This document shows positions 7,652 through 15,766 of a stretch of DNA of 29,942 nt, one piece after another. The stretch is from an uncultured Bacilli bacterium. Its GTDB lineage: Bacteria > Bacillota_I > Bacilli_A > RF39 > UBA660. Within the stretch, counting starts at the first letter, position 1, and each line of letters begins with the position of its first letter. The notes under the pieces were generated by a model that did not search any database, was not told the origin of the DNA, and saw only the letters and a list, made by a program, of their open reading frames with translations. The translations under genes and the position numbers were made by a program. The DNA is taken from the NCBI GenBank assembly GCA_934098555.1, contig CAKOOQ010000015.1:1-29942 (forward strand), written 5' to 3'.

Positions 7652-9046
7652 TTACATTTTATTTTTTATTTCATTGATGGAATTTTCTAAATTTTTATTG
7701 CTTTTTAATTCCTCAGATATCTTATCACAAGCATGAATGACTGTGGAATGATCTCTACCACCAAATTCTAAGCCGATACGATTAAGATTTTCTTCAGTTA
7801 AAGCACGACATAGGTACATGGCAACTTGCCTTGGATAGGCAATATCATTACTTCTTTTTTTTCCTTTTAAATCATCTACGTGAATATTAAAGTAATCAGC
7901 CACCGCTTTTTGAATCGATTCAATACTGTTGGATTTATAAACGTTTGAGAAATCAGCTAGGGCTTCAATCGCAAAGTTTAAAGTGATTTTTTCTGGTACA
8001 ATCATTGCTGTATAAGCCATAAGACGATTAAGAGCCCCTTCTAAGAAACGAACATCATTTTGGCAACTATTAGCGATGTATTCAATAACTTCTTCATCAA
8101 TAATAGAGCTTATGCTCATATTTTTTAGTTTTGCTTTAATAATCTTACATCGTAATTCAAAATCAGGTGGATAAATATCTACCGGAAGCCCCCACATAAA
8201 CCGGCTTCGAAGTCTTTCCTCTAACAATTTTAAGTCATCTGGACTACGGTCGGAACTTATAATAATTTGTTTATTAGCCTGGTGTAAGGCGTTAAATGTG
8301 TGGAAAAATTCTTGCTGTGTCTTCTCTGCCCCGACTAAATACTGGATGTCATCTATAATTAAAACATCGACATCACGGTATTTTTTCTTGAAGTTCGCGG
8401 CAACTTGAATATTATTTTCTTTGTTTTCGGAGTTTGATATATTGATATAATCATCTTTAAACATTTCACTTGTTGTGTATAAAACCTTTTTTTTAGAATG
8501 GGCAACAATATAATTACCAATCGCGTGCATTAAATGTGTTTTACCAAGACCACTTTTTCCATATATAAATAAAGGATTATGGACTTTTCCAGGTTGCTCG
8601 GCAACTATCATTCCTGCGGTTTTTGCTAGTCGGTTGGAATCTCCAACGACATAATTATCAAAATTTAACTCCGGAATTAGGTTGGTTTCCCATTTTTCTT
8701 GTGTTTCTAAAGGAATTTCGGGGATAGTATCAATTAAAGAAGGTATCTCTTCTCTTTTTTTGTCTTGGTGTTCATCTTTTATTAAATGATTATTATCTAT
8801 TTCTTCTTTTAATAAAAATTCAAAATCATAATTATTATTTGTTATCTTATAAAAAGCATCATCAATTAAATTATAGTAATTCGTTGTTAATATTCTTTTA
8901 TGTATCTCCATTGGTACTTGTATATATACCTTATTATCTTGAATTTTTACAAGTTTTAAATCATGAAACCAAGCATGAAATGAAGCTGAATTTACTTCTG
9001 GATATATCTCATTTAATACGGCTTCCCACAACTTGTTTTGCTCCAT
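7652..9046 (-). CDS. dnaA: Chromosomal replication initiator protein DnaA
   Basis: AAA+ ATPase that binds DnaA boxes and opens the origin. The 464-aa product has domain I at 1-80 (LWEAVLNEIYPEVN), a short charged linker (domain II, about 80-120), domain III with Walker A GKSGLGKT at 163-170 and Walker B VLIIDDIQYL, and domain IV with the DnaA-box signature GGRDHSTVIHACDKI. The ATG follows a G-rich AGTGGGGTGGTG ribosome-binding region. Boxes flank the gene on both sides, so autoregulation is likely. I see no convincing sigma-A promoter within the box-dense upstream sequence. Confidence 0.97.
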   Translation of the reverse strand: MEQNKLWEAVLNEIYPEVNSASFHAWFHDLKLVKIQDNKVYIQVPMEIHKRILTTNYYNLIDDAFYKITNNNYDFEFLLKEEIDNNHLIKDEHQDKKREEIPSLIDTIPEIPLETQEKWETNLIPELNFDNYVVGDSNRLAKTAGMIVAEQPGKVHNPLFIYGKSGLGKTHLMHAIGNYIVAHSKKKVLYTTSEMFKDDYINISNSENKENNIQVAANFKKKYRDVDVLIIDDIQYLVGAEKTQQEFFHTFNALHQANKQIIISSDRSPDDLKLLEERLRSRFMWGLPVDIYPPDFELRCKIIKAKLKNMSISSIIDEEVIEYIANSCQNDVRFLEGALNRLMAYTAMIVPEKITLNFAIEALADFSNVYKSNSIESIQKAVADYFNIHVDDLKGKKRSNDIAYPRQVAMYLCRALTEENLNRIGLEFGGRDHSTVIHACDKISEELKSNKNLENSINEIKNKM

Positions 9047-9272
9047 TTCACCACCCCACTCGTTTTTTGCTATCCATATTCTACACTTTTTTCAAAAAAT
9101 TTAAAAGAACAAAATTCATACTAACATATTATTCACAAATTATCAACATTTTAGTAGGCCTACAAACCCTTACAAATACTATGTTTTTAAGACTTATCCA
9201 CACTATCAACATTCGTATTATTCACACTATCCACAAAATTCACAAAAATGGGCATAATGTGGAAGGTACCAA

Positions 9273-9356
9273 ATGTGGATAATGTGGATAACTTTAAAGA
9301 ATATAGGTTTTATCGGCCTTAAACGCCTAAAGTTATCCACAAAGTTATGCACATTT
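9273..9356 (+). repeat. 84-bp origin direct repeat, copy 2
   Basis: Partner of 7539-7622, in direct orientation and 1734 bp away on the other side of dnaA. In this copy the third forward-side box is TTATGCACA instead of TTATGTACA. Confidence 0.95.
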
Positions 9357-9502
9357 TATGTGGATAAATAGTTAAAAAGGAGAAAAATGCTAAAGTTATC
9401 CACAATTAGAGTTTTTCTGGCGTGAATAAATGTGGATAACGTTACTTTTAAGTGGATACAAATGTGGATAAAATGCATTTTGAGAAGGCATGAAAGAAAA
9501 GA

Positions 9503-9532
9503 TTGACTTTCTTTTAGAATTGATATTATAAT
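9503..9532 (+). promoter_or_regulatory. Promoter of rpmH
   Basis: TTGACT (9503-9508), an 18-base spacer and TATAAT (9527-9532), a near-consensus sigma-A promoter 33 bases before the rpmH ATG and just beyond the last DnaA box (9463-9471). Confidence 0.85.
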
Positions 9533-9565
9533 AAGGGAGCATTTTATACGAAGGAGGGAAGAATT

Positions 9566-9691
9566 ATGCAAATTGGAACTTATCAACCTAATAAAAGAAA
9601 AAGAGCTAAAAAACATGGTTTCTTTGCTAGAAAGAAAACTAATATTTTAAAAAGAAGAAGAAAAAAAGGCCGCAAAGAACTATGTAAATAA
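9566..9691 (+). CDS. rpmH: 50S ribosomal protein L34
   Basis: A 41-aa, very basic protein. The N-terminal half TYQPNKRKRAKKHGFFAR (5-22) and the RRRKKGRK block (30-37) are diagnostic of L34. Compared with the usual 44 aa it has one extra N-terminal residue and about four fewer residues after HGF: the conserved T-K-N-G-R turn is reduced to KTN. The C-terminus is ELCK instead of the common VLSA. AAGGAGGG precedes the ATG. It is the first gene right of the origin, and a terminator-like hairpin follows before rnpA. Confidence 0.95.
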   Translation: MQIGTYQPNKRKRAKKHGFFARKKTNILKRRRKKGRKELCK

Positions 9692-9720
9692 TCCACAATT
9701 TTTATGTGGAATTTTTTTTT
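9692..9720 (+). terminator. Terminator or attenuator between rpmH and rnpA
   Basis: TCCACA (9692-9697), loop ATTTTTA, TGTGGA (9705-9710), then a nine-base T-run. The short six-pair stem suggests partial termination that would give more rpmH than rnpA mRNA. Confidence 0.65.
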
Positions 9721-9733
9721 GAAGGAGTTTCTT

Positions 9734-10081
9734 ATGAAAAAGAATGAAATGATTAAAAGTCATCAAGAATTTACAGATATTATCAAGAATTCGCGATATA
9801 TTAAAAATAGAAATTTTACCTTATATATAAGAGATAGTTTATATTCTTATTCCCACTTCGGGATTGCCGTGTCTAAAAAACTTGGTAATGCGGTGGAAAG
9901 AAATAAAATAAAAAGGCGGATGAGAGTCATCTTAGATGCCAATAAAAAGACATTGCCGAATAATAAAGATTATATTATAATAATGAAAGAGAGCTCAAAG
10001 AATTTAAACTTTAAAGAATTAAGTGAAAGTTTTGAAGATTTGATTAAAATAAAGGGAGAAAAATATGAAAGTAAAAAATAA
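9734..10081 (+). CDS. rnpA: Ribonuclease P protein component
   Basis: Protein subunit of RNase P, which trims tRNA 5' leaders with the catalytic RNA. The chosen start gives 115 aa, the usual size. GAAGGAG at 9721-9727 lies seven bases before this ATG. An upstream ATG at 9704 would overlap the hairpin before the gene and has no ribosome-binding site. The signature GNAVERNKIKRRMR (about residues 51-64, the RNR motif) and the beta-strand HFGIAVSKKLG are clear. It overlaps the start of yidC by 17 bp. Confidence 0.95.
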   Translation: MKKNEMIKSHQEFTDIIKNSRYIKNRNFTLYIRDSLYSYSHFGIAVSKKLGNAVERNKIKRRMRVILDANKKTLPNNKDYIIIMKESSKNLNFKELSESFEDLIKIKGEKYESKK

Positions 10082-11075
10082 ATTTTTAGCTGTTGTTCTT
10101 TTATTAACGATTTCTTTAGCGGGTGGCTGTGGAAATGATGATTATTTAAAAGATGAAAGTGGCAAGCTTATTGTTAATGAAACAACAGGTCAAAGTGTTC
10201 AAAAAGATATTTTGTGTCAACCAGAAAAAGATTCTGAACTTTATAAAATTTATGAAAAAAATGAAGACCAATTATCTGTTAAGGTAAGTGATTTACCAAC
10301 CTGTGAAGAATTTACACCAGCATCTGGTCAATATAATGGTTTATGGCAAACTATACTTGTTAAACCTTTAGCCTTTTTACTTTTAAAAGTAGGGTACTTA
10401 TTTAATAATTTTGGTATTTCGGTTATCCTTTTAGGATTACTTATTCGTTTAATTATGCTACCTTTATCTTTAAAAAGTATGCGTCAATCCAAAGTTATGC
10501 AACAAATGCAACCTGAAATTGCGCGTATTGAAAAAAAATATGCTGGTCGTACTGACAACGAAGCTATGATGGCCAAAAGCCAAGAAACTATGATGGTTTA
10601 TCAAAAATATAAGATTAATCCAGTTTCGGGTTGCTTAATTGCTTTAATTCAAATTCCATTATTCTTTGCTTTTTTATCCGCAATCAATAAAGTTCCAGCC
10701 ATTTTTGAAGGTGAACTTTTTGGTATGAATCTTGGCATGACCCCATGGAAAGGTTTAAGTGAAGGCCATTATATCTATATTGTTCTTATTTTCTTAATTG
10801 TATTTACAACGTATATTTCATTTAAAAATTCTATGAAAACAACACAGAATGATGAAATGATGAAACAAATGAATATGATGTTCATGTTTATGATTGTAAG
10901 TATTTCTATTGCATCTTTTTCACTTCCAACGGCTATCGCTTTTTACTGGATTGTAACAAATGGTTTTGCTGTTTTCCAAAATTATTTAATTAAAAAGATT
11001 TTAGATAAAGAAGAAAATTCCAAAGGAAAAAAAGTAATCGATGTAAAACATAAGGAAAAAAAGAAACGGAAGTGA
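10065..11075 (+). CDS. yidC: Membrane protein insertase YidC/SpoIIIJ
   Basis: Inserts and folds membrane proteins. The 336-aa product begins with a lipoprotein-like signal peptide; the cysteine C22 follows SLAGG, a slightly off-consensus lipobox. The insertase core runs from about residue 95: NGLWQTILVKPLAFLLL, then GISVILLGLLIRLIMLPL with the conserved groove arginine R128, a charged cytoplasmic hairpin (130-180), and further membrane helices at about 185-205, 225-250 and 270-300. A basic tail (KGKKVIDVKHKEKKKRK) ends the protein. GGGAG precedes the ATG. The rnpA-yidC-jag order is conserved in Firmicutes. In sporulating relatives the SpoIIIJ paralogue supports forespore development; only one copy is seen here. 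Confidence 0.95.
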   Translation: MKVKNKFLAVVLLLTISLAGGCGNDDYLKDESGKLIVNETTGQSVQKDILCQPEKDSELYKIYEKNEDQLSVKVSDLPTCEEFTPASGQYNGLWQTILVKPLAFLLLKVGYLFNNFGISVILLGLLIRLIMLPLSLKSMRQSKVMQQMQPEIARIEKKYAGRTDNEAMMAKSQETMMVYQKYKINPVSGCLIALIQIPLFFAFLSAINKVPAIFEGELFGMNLGMTPWKGLSEGHYIYIVLIFLIVFTTYISFKNSMKTTQNDEMMKQMNMMFMFMIVSISIASFSLPTAIAFYWIVTNGFAVFQNYLIKKILDKEENSKGKKVIDVKHKEKKKRK

Positions 11076-11079
11076 TTTT

Positions 11080-11682
11080 ATGCCAATTATTACGGAATCA
11101 AAAAGTAAAATTGCCGCTTTAGAAGAAGCTAAAAATGAACTTCATACGGAAAATATTTTGTATACTATTGAAGAAAATTCAAGTGGTCTATTTAAAAATA
11201 CGACATATAAAGTGACGGCTATTTCTTATCAAGAACTTTTAGAAGAAATTAAAAATTATTTACAAACGATTCTAGAAAAATTAGATATCGATGTTTCTTT
11301 TGAAATTTTAGAAGGAGAAGATGCACAAAGTTATGAGATTGTTATGTCATCTTCTAATAATTCTTTAGTGATTGGTAAAGATGGTAAAAATTTAAAGGCT
11401 CTTGAACAAATGGTTCGAGCTTATATTTCTAAAGATTGGCCAAATACTTTAAAAGTTATTTTAAATGTAGAAAACTACCGTGAAAAAAGAATCGAAGCTC
11501 TTGAAAAATTAGCGGTAAAAGTAGCTAGAGAAGTAAGAACTACGAAGGTAGATGCAGAACTTGAAAATATGAATTCCTTTGAAAGAAGAGTTATCCACAA
11601 TAAGCTTATTAATTTTAAAGGGGTTTCAACGGTGAGCGTTGGCGAAGAACCAAATAGACATATCGTAATTAAAGCAGAATAA
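11080..11682 (+). CDS. jag: Jag/KhpB RNA-binding protein
   Basis: A 200-aa protein with an N-terminal Jag-N domain (about 1-55), a KH domain with the GKDGK loop (99-103, in LVIGKDGKNLKALEQM) and a C-terminal R3H domain with R169-x3-H173 (SFERRVIHNKL). In streptococci KhpB pairs with KhpA to regulate cell-wall and division mRNAs. It lies four bases after yidC, the usual place (SpoIIIJ-associated gene). The mRNA 3' end forms a terminator that overlaps its last codons. Confidence 0.93.
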   Translation: MPIITESKSKIAALEEAKNELHTENILYTIEENSSGLFKNTTYKVTAISYQELLEEIKNYLQTILEKLDIDVSFEILEGEDAQSYEIVMSSSNNSLVIGKDGKNLKALEQMVRAYISKDWPNTLKVILNVENYREKRIEALEKLAVKVAREVRTTKVDAELENMNSFERRVIHNKLINFKGVSTVSVGEEPNRHIVIKAE

Positions 11683-11697
11683 AATTTCTGCTTTTTT
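11671..11697 (+). terminator. Terminator of the rpmH-jag unit
   Basis: Stem AAAGCAGAA (11671-11679) / TTCTGCTTT (11686-11694), loop TAAAAT, ending in a T-run. It overlaps the jag stop codon and is followed at once by the mnmE promoter. Confidence 0.8.
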
Positions 11698-11717
11698 GAA
11701 GAAATAAGTGCTATAAT
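11689..11717 (+). promoter_or_regulatory. Candidate promoter of mnmE
   Basis: Extended -10 TGCTATAAT (TATAAT at 11712-11717) with a poor -35, TGCTTT, 17 bases upstream inside the terminator's right arm. Confidence 0.6.
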
Positions 11718-11742
11718 ATGTCCAAAAAAAGAGGTGTTGTAA

Positions 11743-13098
11743 ATGAATTCAACCATCGCAGCTATATCAACTAATAATATAGGTAATTCAGCGATTAATA
11801 TTGTCCGGGTAAGTGGTCCAGAAGCTATTTCTATTGTTTCTAAGATTTTTTCAAATAAAAAATTTTTTAAAGCCTCAAGTCATACTATTCATTATGGTTT
11901 CATCATGGATGGCAACGAAAAAATAGATGAAGTTTTGGTCATGCTTATGAGGGCTCCTAAAACATATACAAAAGAAGATATTGTCGAAATAAATTGCCAT
12001 GGTGGTTATGTTACGACAAATCGAATACTAGAATTGTTACTAACAAGCGGAGCTGTCTTGGCGGAGCCAGGAGAATTTACCAAAAGAGCGTTCTTAAATG
12101 GCCGAATTAGTTTAATGGAATCCGAAAGTATCAGTGATTTACTAGAAGCCAAAACCGAAAAACAAGCCCAGATGGCCATGCAAGGCTTAACGGGTAAAAC
12201 GAAAGAACTTATAGCCACATTACGTGAAAAAATAGTTTCTCTTTTAGCCAATATTGAAGTTAATATTGACTATCCTGAATATACCGATGAACTTGTGGTA
12301 ACCAAAGAAAATATAGAGCCAAGTCTAAATGAGATAAAAACGTCTTTAACAAAGATAGTAAATGAATCTAAAAATGGTGAAATCATTAAAAACGGTTTAA
12401 ATATAGCTATTATTGGGCGTCCTAATGTTGGAAAATCCTCTTTATTAAATACGCTTTTAGAAGAAGAAAAAGCAATTGTTACGAATATATCAGGAACAAC
12501 AAGAGATACGGTAGAAGGGTCTTTAAATTATAAAGGTATTTTATTTAATTTCATCGATACAGCGGGTATCCGAGAAACGGAAGATATTGTTGAAAAAATA
12601 GGGGTGGAAAAGAGTAAAAAAGCTTTAGAAGAAGCGGATTATACTATTCTTGTTTTAAATAATAATGAAAAAATGAATGAGGAAGAAAAAGAATTACTTC
12701 ATAAAATCGAGGCAATGCCTGGTCTTGTTTTTGTAAACAAAACAGATCTTGAAAGCAAGATAGGTGAAATTGCCACGCCTAAAAAAATTATTTATGGTAG
12801 TACGACCGAAAAAAAGGGGATTGAAGAGTTAAAAGAAACGATTTTAGAAGAATTTGCTTTAGAGGATTTAAGTCAAAAAGATTTAACATATTTGGCCAAT
12901 ACAAGACAAATAAGTTTAGCTAAACAAGCTATGCAAAAAATAGAAAATGTGATTGAAGCGAATAAAAAAGATGTACCTGTCGATATGCTTGCTATCGATA
13001 TAAAAAGTGCTTGGGAAGATTTAGGAAAAATTATAGGCGAATATTATGAGGAAGAACTTGTGGATAACATCTTTCAAAGATTTTGCTTAGGAAAGTAG
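11743..13098 (+). CDS. mnmE: tRNA modification GTPase MnmE
   Basis: With MnmG it installs the carboxymethylaminomethyl group on wobble U34 of certain tRNAs. The 451-aa product has the N-terminal folate-binding domain (1-120, with HGGYVTTNRILELLL and AEPGEFTKRAFLNGR), a helical domain, and an inserted G domain with G1 GRPNVGKS (225-232), ISGTTRDT (G2), DTAGIR (G3) and NKTD (G4). The C-terminus FCLGK keeps the essential cysteine (usual CIGK). GAGGTG precedes the ATG. mnmG follows eight bases later. Confidence 0.97.
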   Translation: MNSTIAAISTNNIGNSAINIVRVSGPEAISIVSKIFSNKKFFKASSHTIHYGFIMDGNEKIDEVLVMLMRAPKTYTKEDIVEINCHGGYVTTNRILELLLTSGAVLAEPGEFTKRAFLNGRISLMESESISDLLEAKTEKQAQMAMQGLTGKTKELIATLREKIVSLLANIEVNIDYPEYTDELVVTKENIEPSLNEIKTSLTKIVNESKNGEIIKNGLNIAIIGRPNVGKSSLLNTLLEEEKAIVTNISGTTRDTVEGSLNYKGILFNFIDTAGIRETEDIVEKIGVEKSKKALEEADYTILVLNNNEKMNEEEKELLHKIEAMPGLVFVNKTDLESKIGEIATPKKIIYGSTTEKKGIEELKETILEEFALEDLSQKDLTYLANTRQISLAKQAMQKIENVIEANKKDVPVDMLAIDIKSAWEDLGKIIGEYYEEELVDNIFQRFCLGK

Positions 13099-13106
13099 GT
13101 GGGAAT

Positions 13107-14972
13107 ATGAAATATGATATTATTGTCGTCGGTGGTGGTCATGCTGGTATCGAGGCCAGTCACATCGCGGCTTTTAAAGGTCACAAAACAGCCTTAATTA
13201 CTATGAATATAAATAATATTGGTGATATGCCTTGTAATCCTTCCATTGGGGGGACGGCTAAAGGAATCATTGTTCGTGAAATTGATGCCTTAGGTGGTTT
13301 GATGGGAAGAATTGCTGACCGTTCTCATTTTCAAATCAAAATGCTTAATAATTCAAAAGGTCCAGCCGTTCGTAGTTTAAGAGCACAAGCGGATAAAGTA
13401 ATATATCCTAAAAATATGCGTCAAGCCCTTATGGATACACCTAATTTAGATATTATAGAAGGTATGGTCGAAAACTTAATCGTAGAAAATGGTAAAGTAG
13501 AAGGCGTTATTTTAGAAGATGGTACCCGCATCACATCTAAAAGCGTTATTCTAACGACCGGTACATATTTAAAAGCAAACATTTTAGTCGGTAGTGAGAA
13601 CACCGAAGGTGGACCTCACGGAGAAAGAAGAAGTAATCATTTAAGTGACAATTTAAAAAAATATGGTCTCGAAATTCAAAGGCTTAAAACAGGAACTCCG
13701 CAAAGAATTAAGGCTTCGTCTATTGATTTTTCCAAAATGCAAAAAGAACGGGGTGATGATTGTCTTTGGACATTCTCACATGATGAAAAAGCCACTTATA
13801 TACCAAGTGACCAACAATGCTGTTACCTTATTTACACCAATAAGGATACCCATAAAATTATTTTAGATAATTTGGATAAATCGGCAATGTATGGCGGTTA
13901 TGTCACAGGTATTGGTCCTCGTTATTGCCCAAGTATTGAAGATAAACTCGTTCGTTTTAAAGATAAAGAAAGACACCAATTATTTTTAGAGCCAGAAAGC
14001 TTATATTATGATGAGTGGTATTTACAAGGCTTTTCTACGTCTATGCCACGTGATATTCAAGAAAAAATGGTCCATACTTTACCAGGACTTGAAAAAGCTA
14101 TTATTTCAAAATATGCATATGCCATCGAGTATGATGCTATTGACCCTTTACAAATCAAACCTACTTTAGAAAATAAAGTTATTGAAAATTTATATACGGC
14201 TGGCCAAATAAATGGTACCAGTGGTTATGAAGAAGCCGCTGGCCAAGGTCTTATGGCAGGTATTAATGCGGCTTTAAAACTTGAAAAAGAAGAACCACTT
14301 ATTTTAAAAAGAAATGATGCCTACATAGGTGTTTTAATTGATGATTTAGTCACTAAAGGTACTCATGAACCATACCGAATGCTAACTTCTCGTGCTGAAT
14401 TTAGACTTTTACTTCGTCATGATAATGCCGATTTAAGATTAAGGGAATATGCTCATGAAAAGAAAACCATCACGGATACCCAATATCAAAATTACTTAAC
14501 TAAAAAAGAAAATTTGACTCAATGTGAAGCGTTTCTAAAAGATACCAAATTAAAAATAACCTCAGAAATAAAAAAGATTTTTGAAGAAAATAATTATATT
14601 GTTCCTATCGCGACAGAAAGTTTCTATGATTTATTAAAACGTCCTGAAATAAGGTGTGAATTTTTAAATCAATTTACGACGATTCCTTTTGATAAAGAAA
14701 TCAAAGAAGAACTAGAAATTATGATAAAATATGAGGGCTATATTAAAAAGGCATATAAAGAAGCTGAAAAAATGGTCAAATTAGAAGAAAAACAAATTCC
14801 TAAAGATATTAATTATGATAATGTCAAAAATCTTGCTTCGGAAGCTCGACAAAAACTCGAAAAAGTAAGACCGATTTCTTTAGGTCAAGCAGCTCGAATA
14901 AGCGGTGTTAATCCAAGTGATTTAAGCATCTTAAGTGTTTATTTAAAGAAAGAGTACGGCAAAGATGAATAA
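13107..14972 (+). CDS. mnmG: tRNA uridine 5-carboxymethylaminomethyl modification enzyme MnmG (GidA)
   Basis: FAD-dependent partner of MnmE. The ATG at 13107 gives 621 aa beginning MKYDIIVVGGGHAGIE, with the FAD-binding GGGHAG at residues 9-14. A longer reading starting at a TTG at 13083 would overlap mnmE and has no ribosome-binding site, whereas TAGGTGGG lies just before the ATG. Other family marks are CNPSIGGTAKG, KTGTPQRI, GYEEAAGQGLMAGINAA and the C-terminal SLGQAARISGVNPSDLS. It overlaps rsmG by eight bases. Confidence 0.97.
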   Translation: MKYDIIVVGGGHAGIEASHIAAFKGHKTALITMNINNIGDMPCNPSIGGTAKGIIVREIDALGGLMGRIADRSHFQIKMLNNSKGPAVRSLRAQADKVIYPKNMRQALMDTPNLDIIEGMVENLIVENGKVEGVILEDGTRITSKSVILTTGTYLKANILVGSENTEGGPHGERRSNHLSDNLKKYGLEIQRLKTGTPQRIKASSIDFSKMQKERGDDCLWTFSHDEKATYIPSDQQCCYLIYTNKDTHKIILDNLDKSAMYGGYVTGIGPRYCPSIEDKLVRFKDKERHQLFLEPESLYYDEWYLQGFSTSMPRDIQEKMVHTLPGLEKAIISKYAYAIEYDAIDPLQIKPTLENKVIENLYTAGQINGTSGYEEAAGQGLMAGINAALKLEKEEPLILKRNDAYIGVLIDDLVTKGTHEPYRMLTSRAEFRLLLRHDNADLRLREYAHEKKTITDTQYQNYLTKKENLTQCEAFLKDTKLKITSEIKKIFEENNYIVPIATESFYDLLKRPEIRCEFLNQFTTIPFDKEIKEELEIMIKYEGYIKKAYKEAEKMVKLEEKQIPKDINYDNVKNLASEARQKLEKVRPISLGQAARISGVNPSDLSILSVYLKKEYGKDE

Positions 14973-15666
14973 AGAAACATTTTATGAAGAATTAGCTAAG
15001 TTAAATATTTTCTTAACATCCGAACAAAAAGAAGAGCTAGACACTTATTGTAAATTTTTAATTTCTTATAATGAACATACGAATTTAACGGCCATAAAAG
15101 AACCAAATGATATTTATTTAAAACATTTTTATGATTCTTTAACGCTTGTTAAAATACATGAATTTAAGGATGAAACCCTTTTAGATGTAGGTACAGGTGC
15201 CGGTTTTCCAGGTGTTGTTTTAGCTATTGTTTTCCCAAGTTTAAAAATAACATTATTAGATTCTAACAATAAAAAAATAAAATTTTTGGACGAACTTATT
15301 GTCAAACTAAATTTAAAAAATGTGACAACGGTGCATGACCGGGCGGAAAACTACGTTCAAAATCATCGAGAAAAATTTGATTTAGTTACCTCAAGAGCGG
15401 TGGCGGAACTTCGTATTTTGTTAGAGCTTAATATTCCTTATTTAAAAGTAAATGGTCAATTTTTAGTTATGAAAAGTAGTGTCGAAGAAGAATTAGAAAA
15501 GGCCACATCAGCTTTAAAAGTATTAAACTGTCATTTAGACAAAGAATTTTCTTTTTCATTACCTTTTGAGGCTGGTAAAAGAACTTTACTTTTAATTATC
15601 AAAGATAAAGAAACTAATTTGAAATATCCTCGTTTATATGAAAAAATAAAGAAGCAAAAATTATAA
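14965..15666 (+). CDS. rsmG: 16S rRNA (guanine-527-N7) methyltransferase RsmG (GidB)
   Basis: The 233-aa product carries the SAM-binding motif LLDVGTGAGFPGVVLAI and the family strand ITLLDSNNKKIKFLDEL, followed by TSRAVAEL. NEHTNLTAIKEP in the N-terminal part is typical of RsmG. The start overlaps the end of mnmG by eight bases, so it is probably translationally coupled. A weak hairpin overlaps its last codons, and noc follows. Confidence 0.96.
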   Translation: MNKETFYEELAKLNIFLTSEQKEELDTYCKFLISYNEHTNLTAIKEPNDIYLKHFYDSLTLVKIHEFKDETLLDVGTGAGFPGVVLAIVFPSLKITLLDSNNKKIKFLDELIVKLNLKNVTTVHDRAENYVQNHREKFDLVTSRAVAELRILLELNIPYLKVNGQFLVMKSSVEEELEKATSALKVLNCHLDKEFSFSLPFEAGKRTLLLIIKDKETNLKYPRLYEKIKKQKL

Positions 15667-15680
15667 AAAAGCTTCTTTTT
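15648..15680 (+). terminator. Weak terminator after rsmG
   Basis: Stem AAAGAAGC (15648-15655) / GCTTCTTT (15671-15678), a 15-base AT-rich loop, and a short T-run. The long loop makes it a weak candidate. Confidence 0.4.
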
Positions 15681-15713
15681 CTATGTAAAAAAAGCTATTG
15701 CTTATTTTTTCAT

Positions 15714-15743
15714 TTACTGATAGAATTAATTATATAGTACAAT
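15714..15743 (+). promoter_or_regulatory. Candidate promoter of noc
   Basis: TTACTG (15714-15719), an 18-base spacer, TACAAT (15738-15743), 24 bases before the GTG start. Moderate match only. Confidence 0.4.
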
Positions 15744-15766
15744 AAGCGGTAAGGGGCTGATTTTAA

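Larger units (their letters stand above)
9047..9565. other. oriC: oriC, dnaA-rpmH part: cluster of DnaA boxes
   Basis: This 519-bp gene-free stretch holds many DnaA boxes. Forward TTATCCACA: 9194-9202, 9333-9341, 9396-9404. Reverse TGTGGATAA: 9274-9282, 9283-9291, 9359-9367, 9431-9439, 9463-9471. Variants: TTATTCACA at 9129-9137 and 9218-9226, CTATCCACA at 9227-9235, TTATGCACA at 9345-9353, TTATCAACA at 9140-9148. The density rises toward rpmH. It carries copy 2 of the 84-bp repeat and, at its right end, the rpmH promoter. With the dnaA-dnaN spacer it forms a bipartite origin as in B. subtilis. Confidence 0.92.

Noticed and set aside
9356..9616. 86-aa minus-strand reading frame across the origin
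   Set aside because: It covers DnaA boxes and the start of rpmH; low-complexity composition and no ribosome-binding site.
11591..13067. DnaA boxes inside jag (11591-11599) and mnmE (13059-13067)
   Set aside because: Single sites in conserved coding sequence (V-I-H-N, V-D-N); likely chance.
14043..14056. CACGTG inside mnmG as another parS
   Set aside because: Flanks do not match the parS palindrome.
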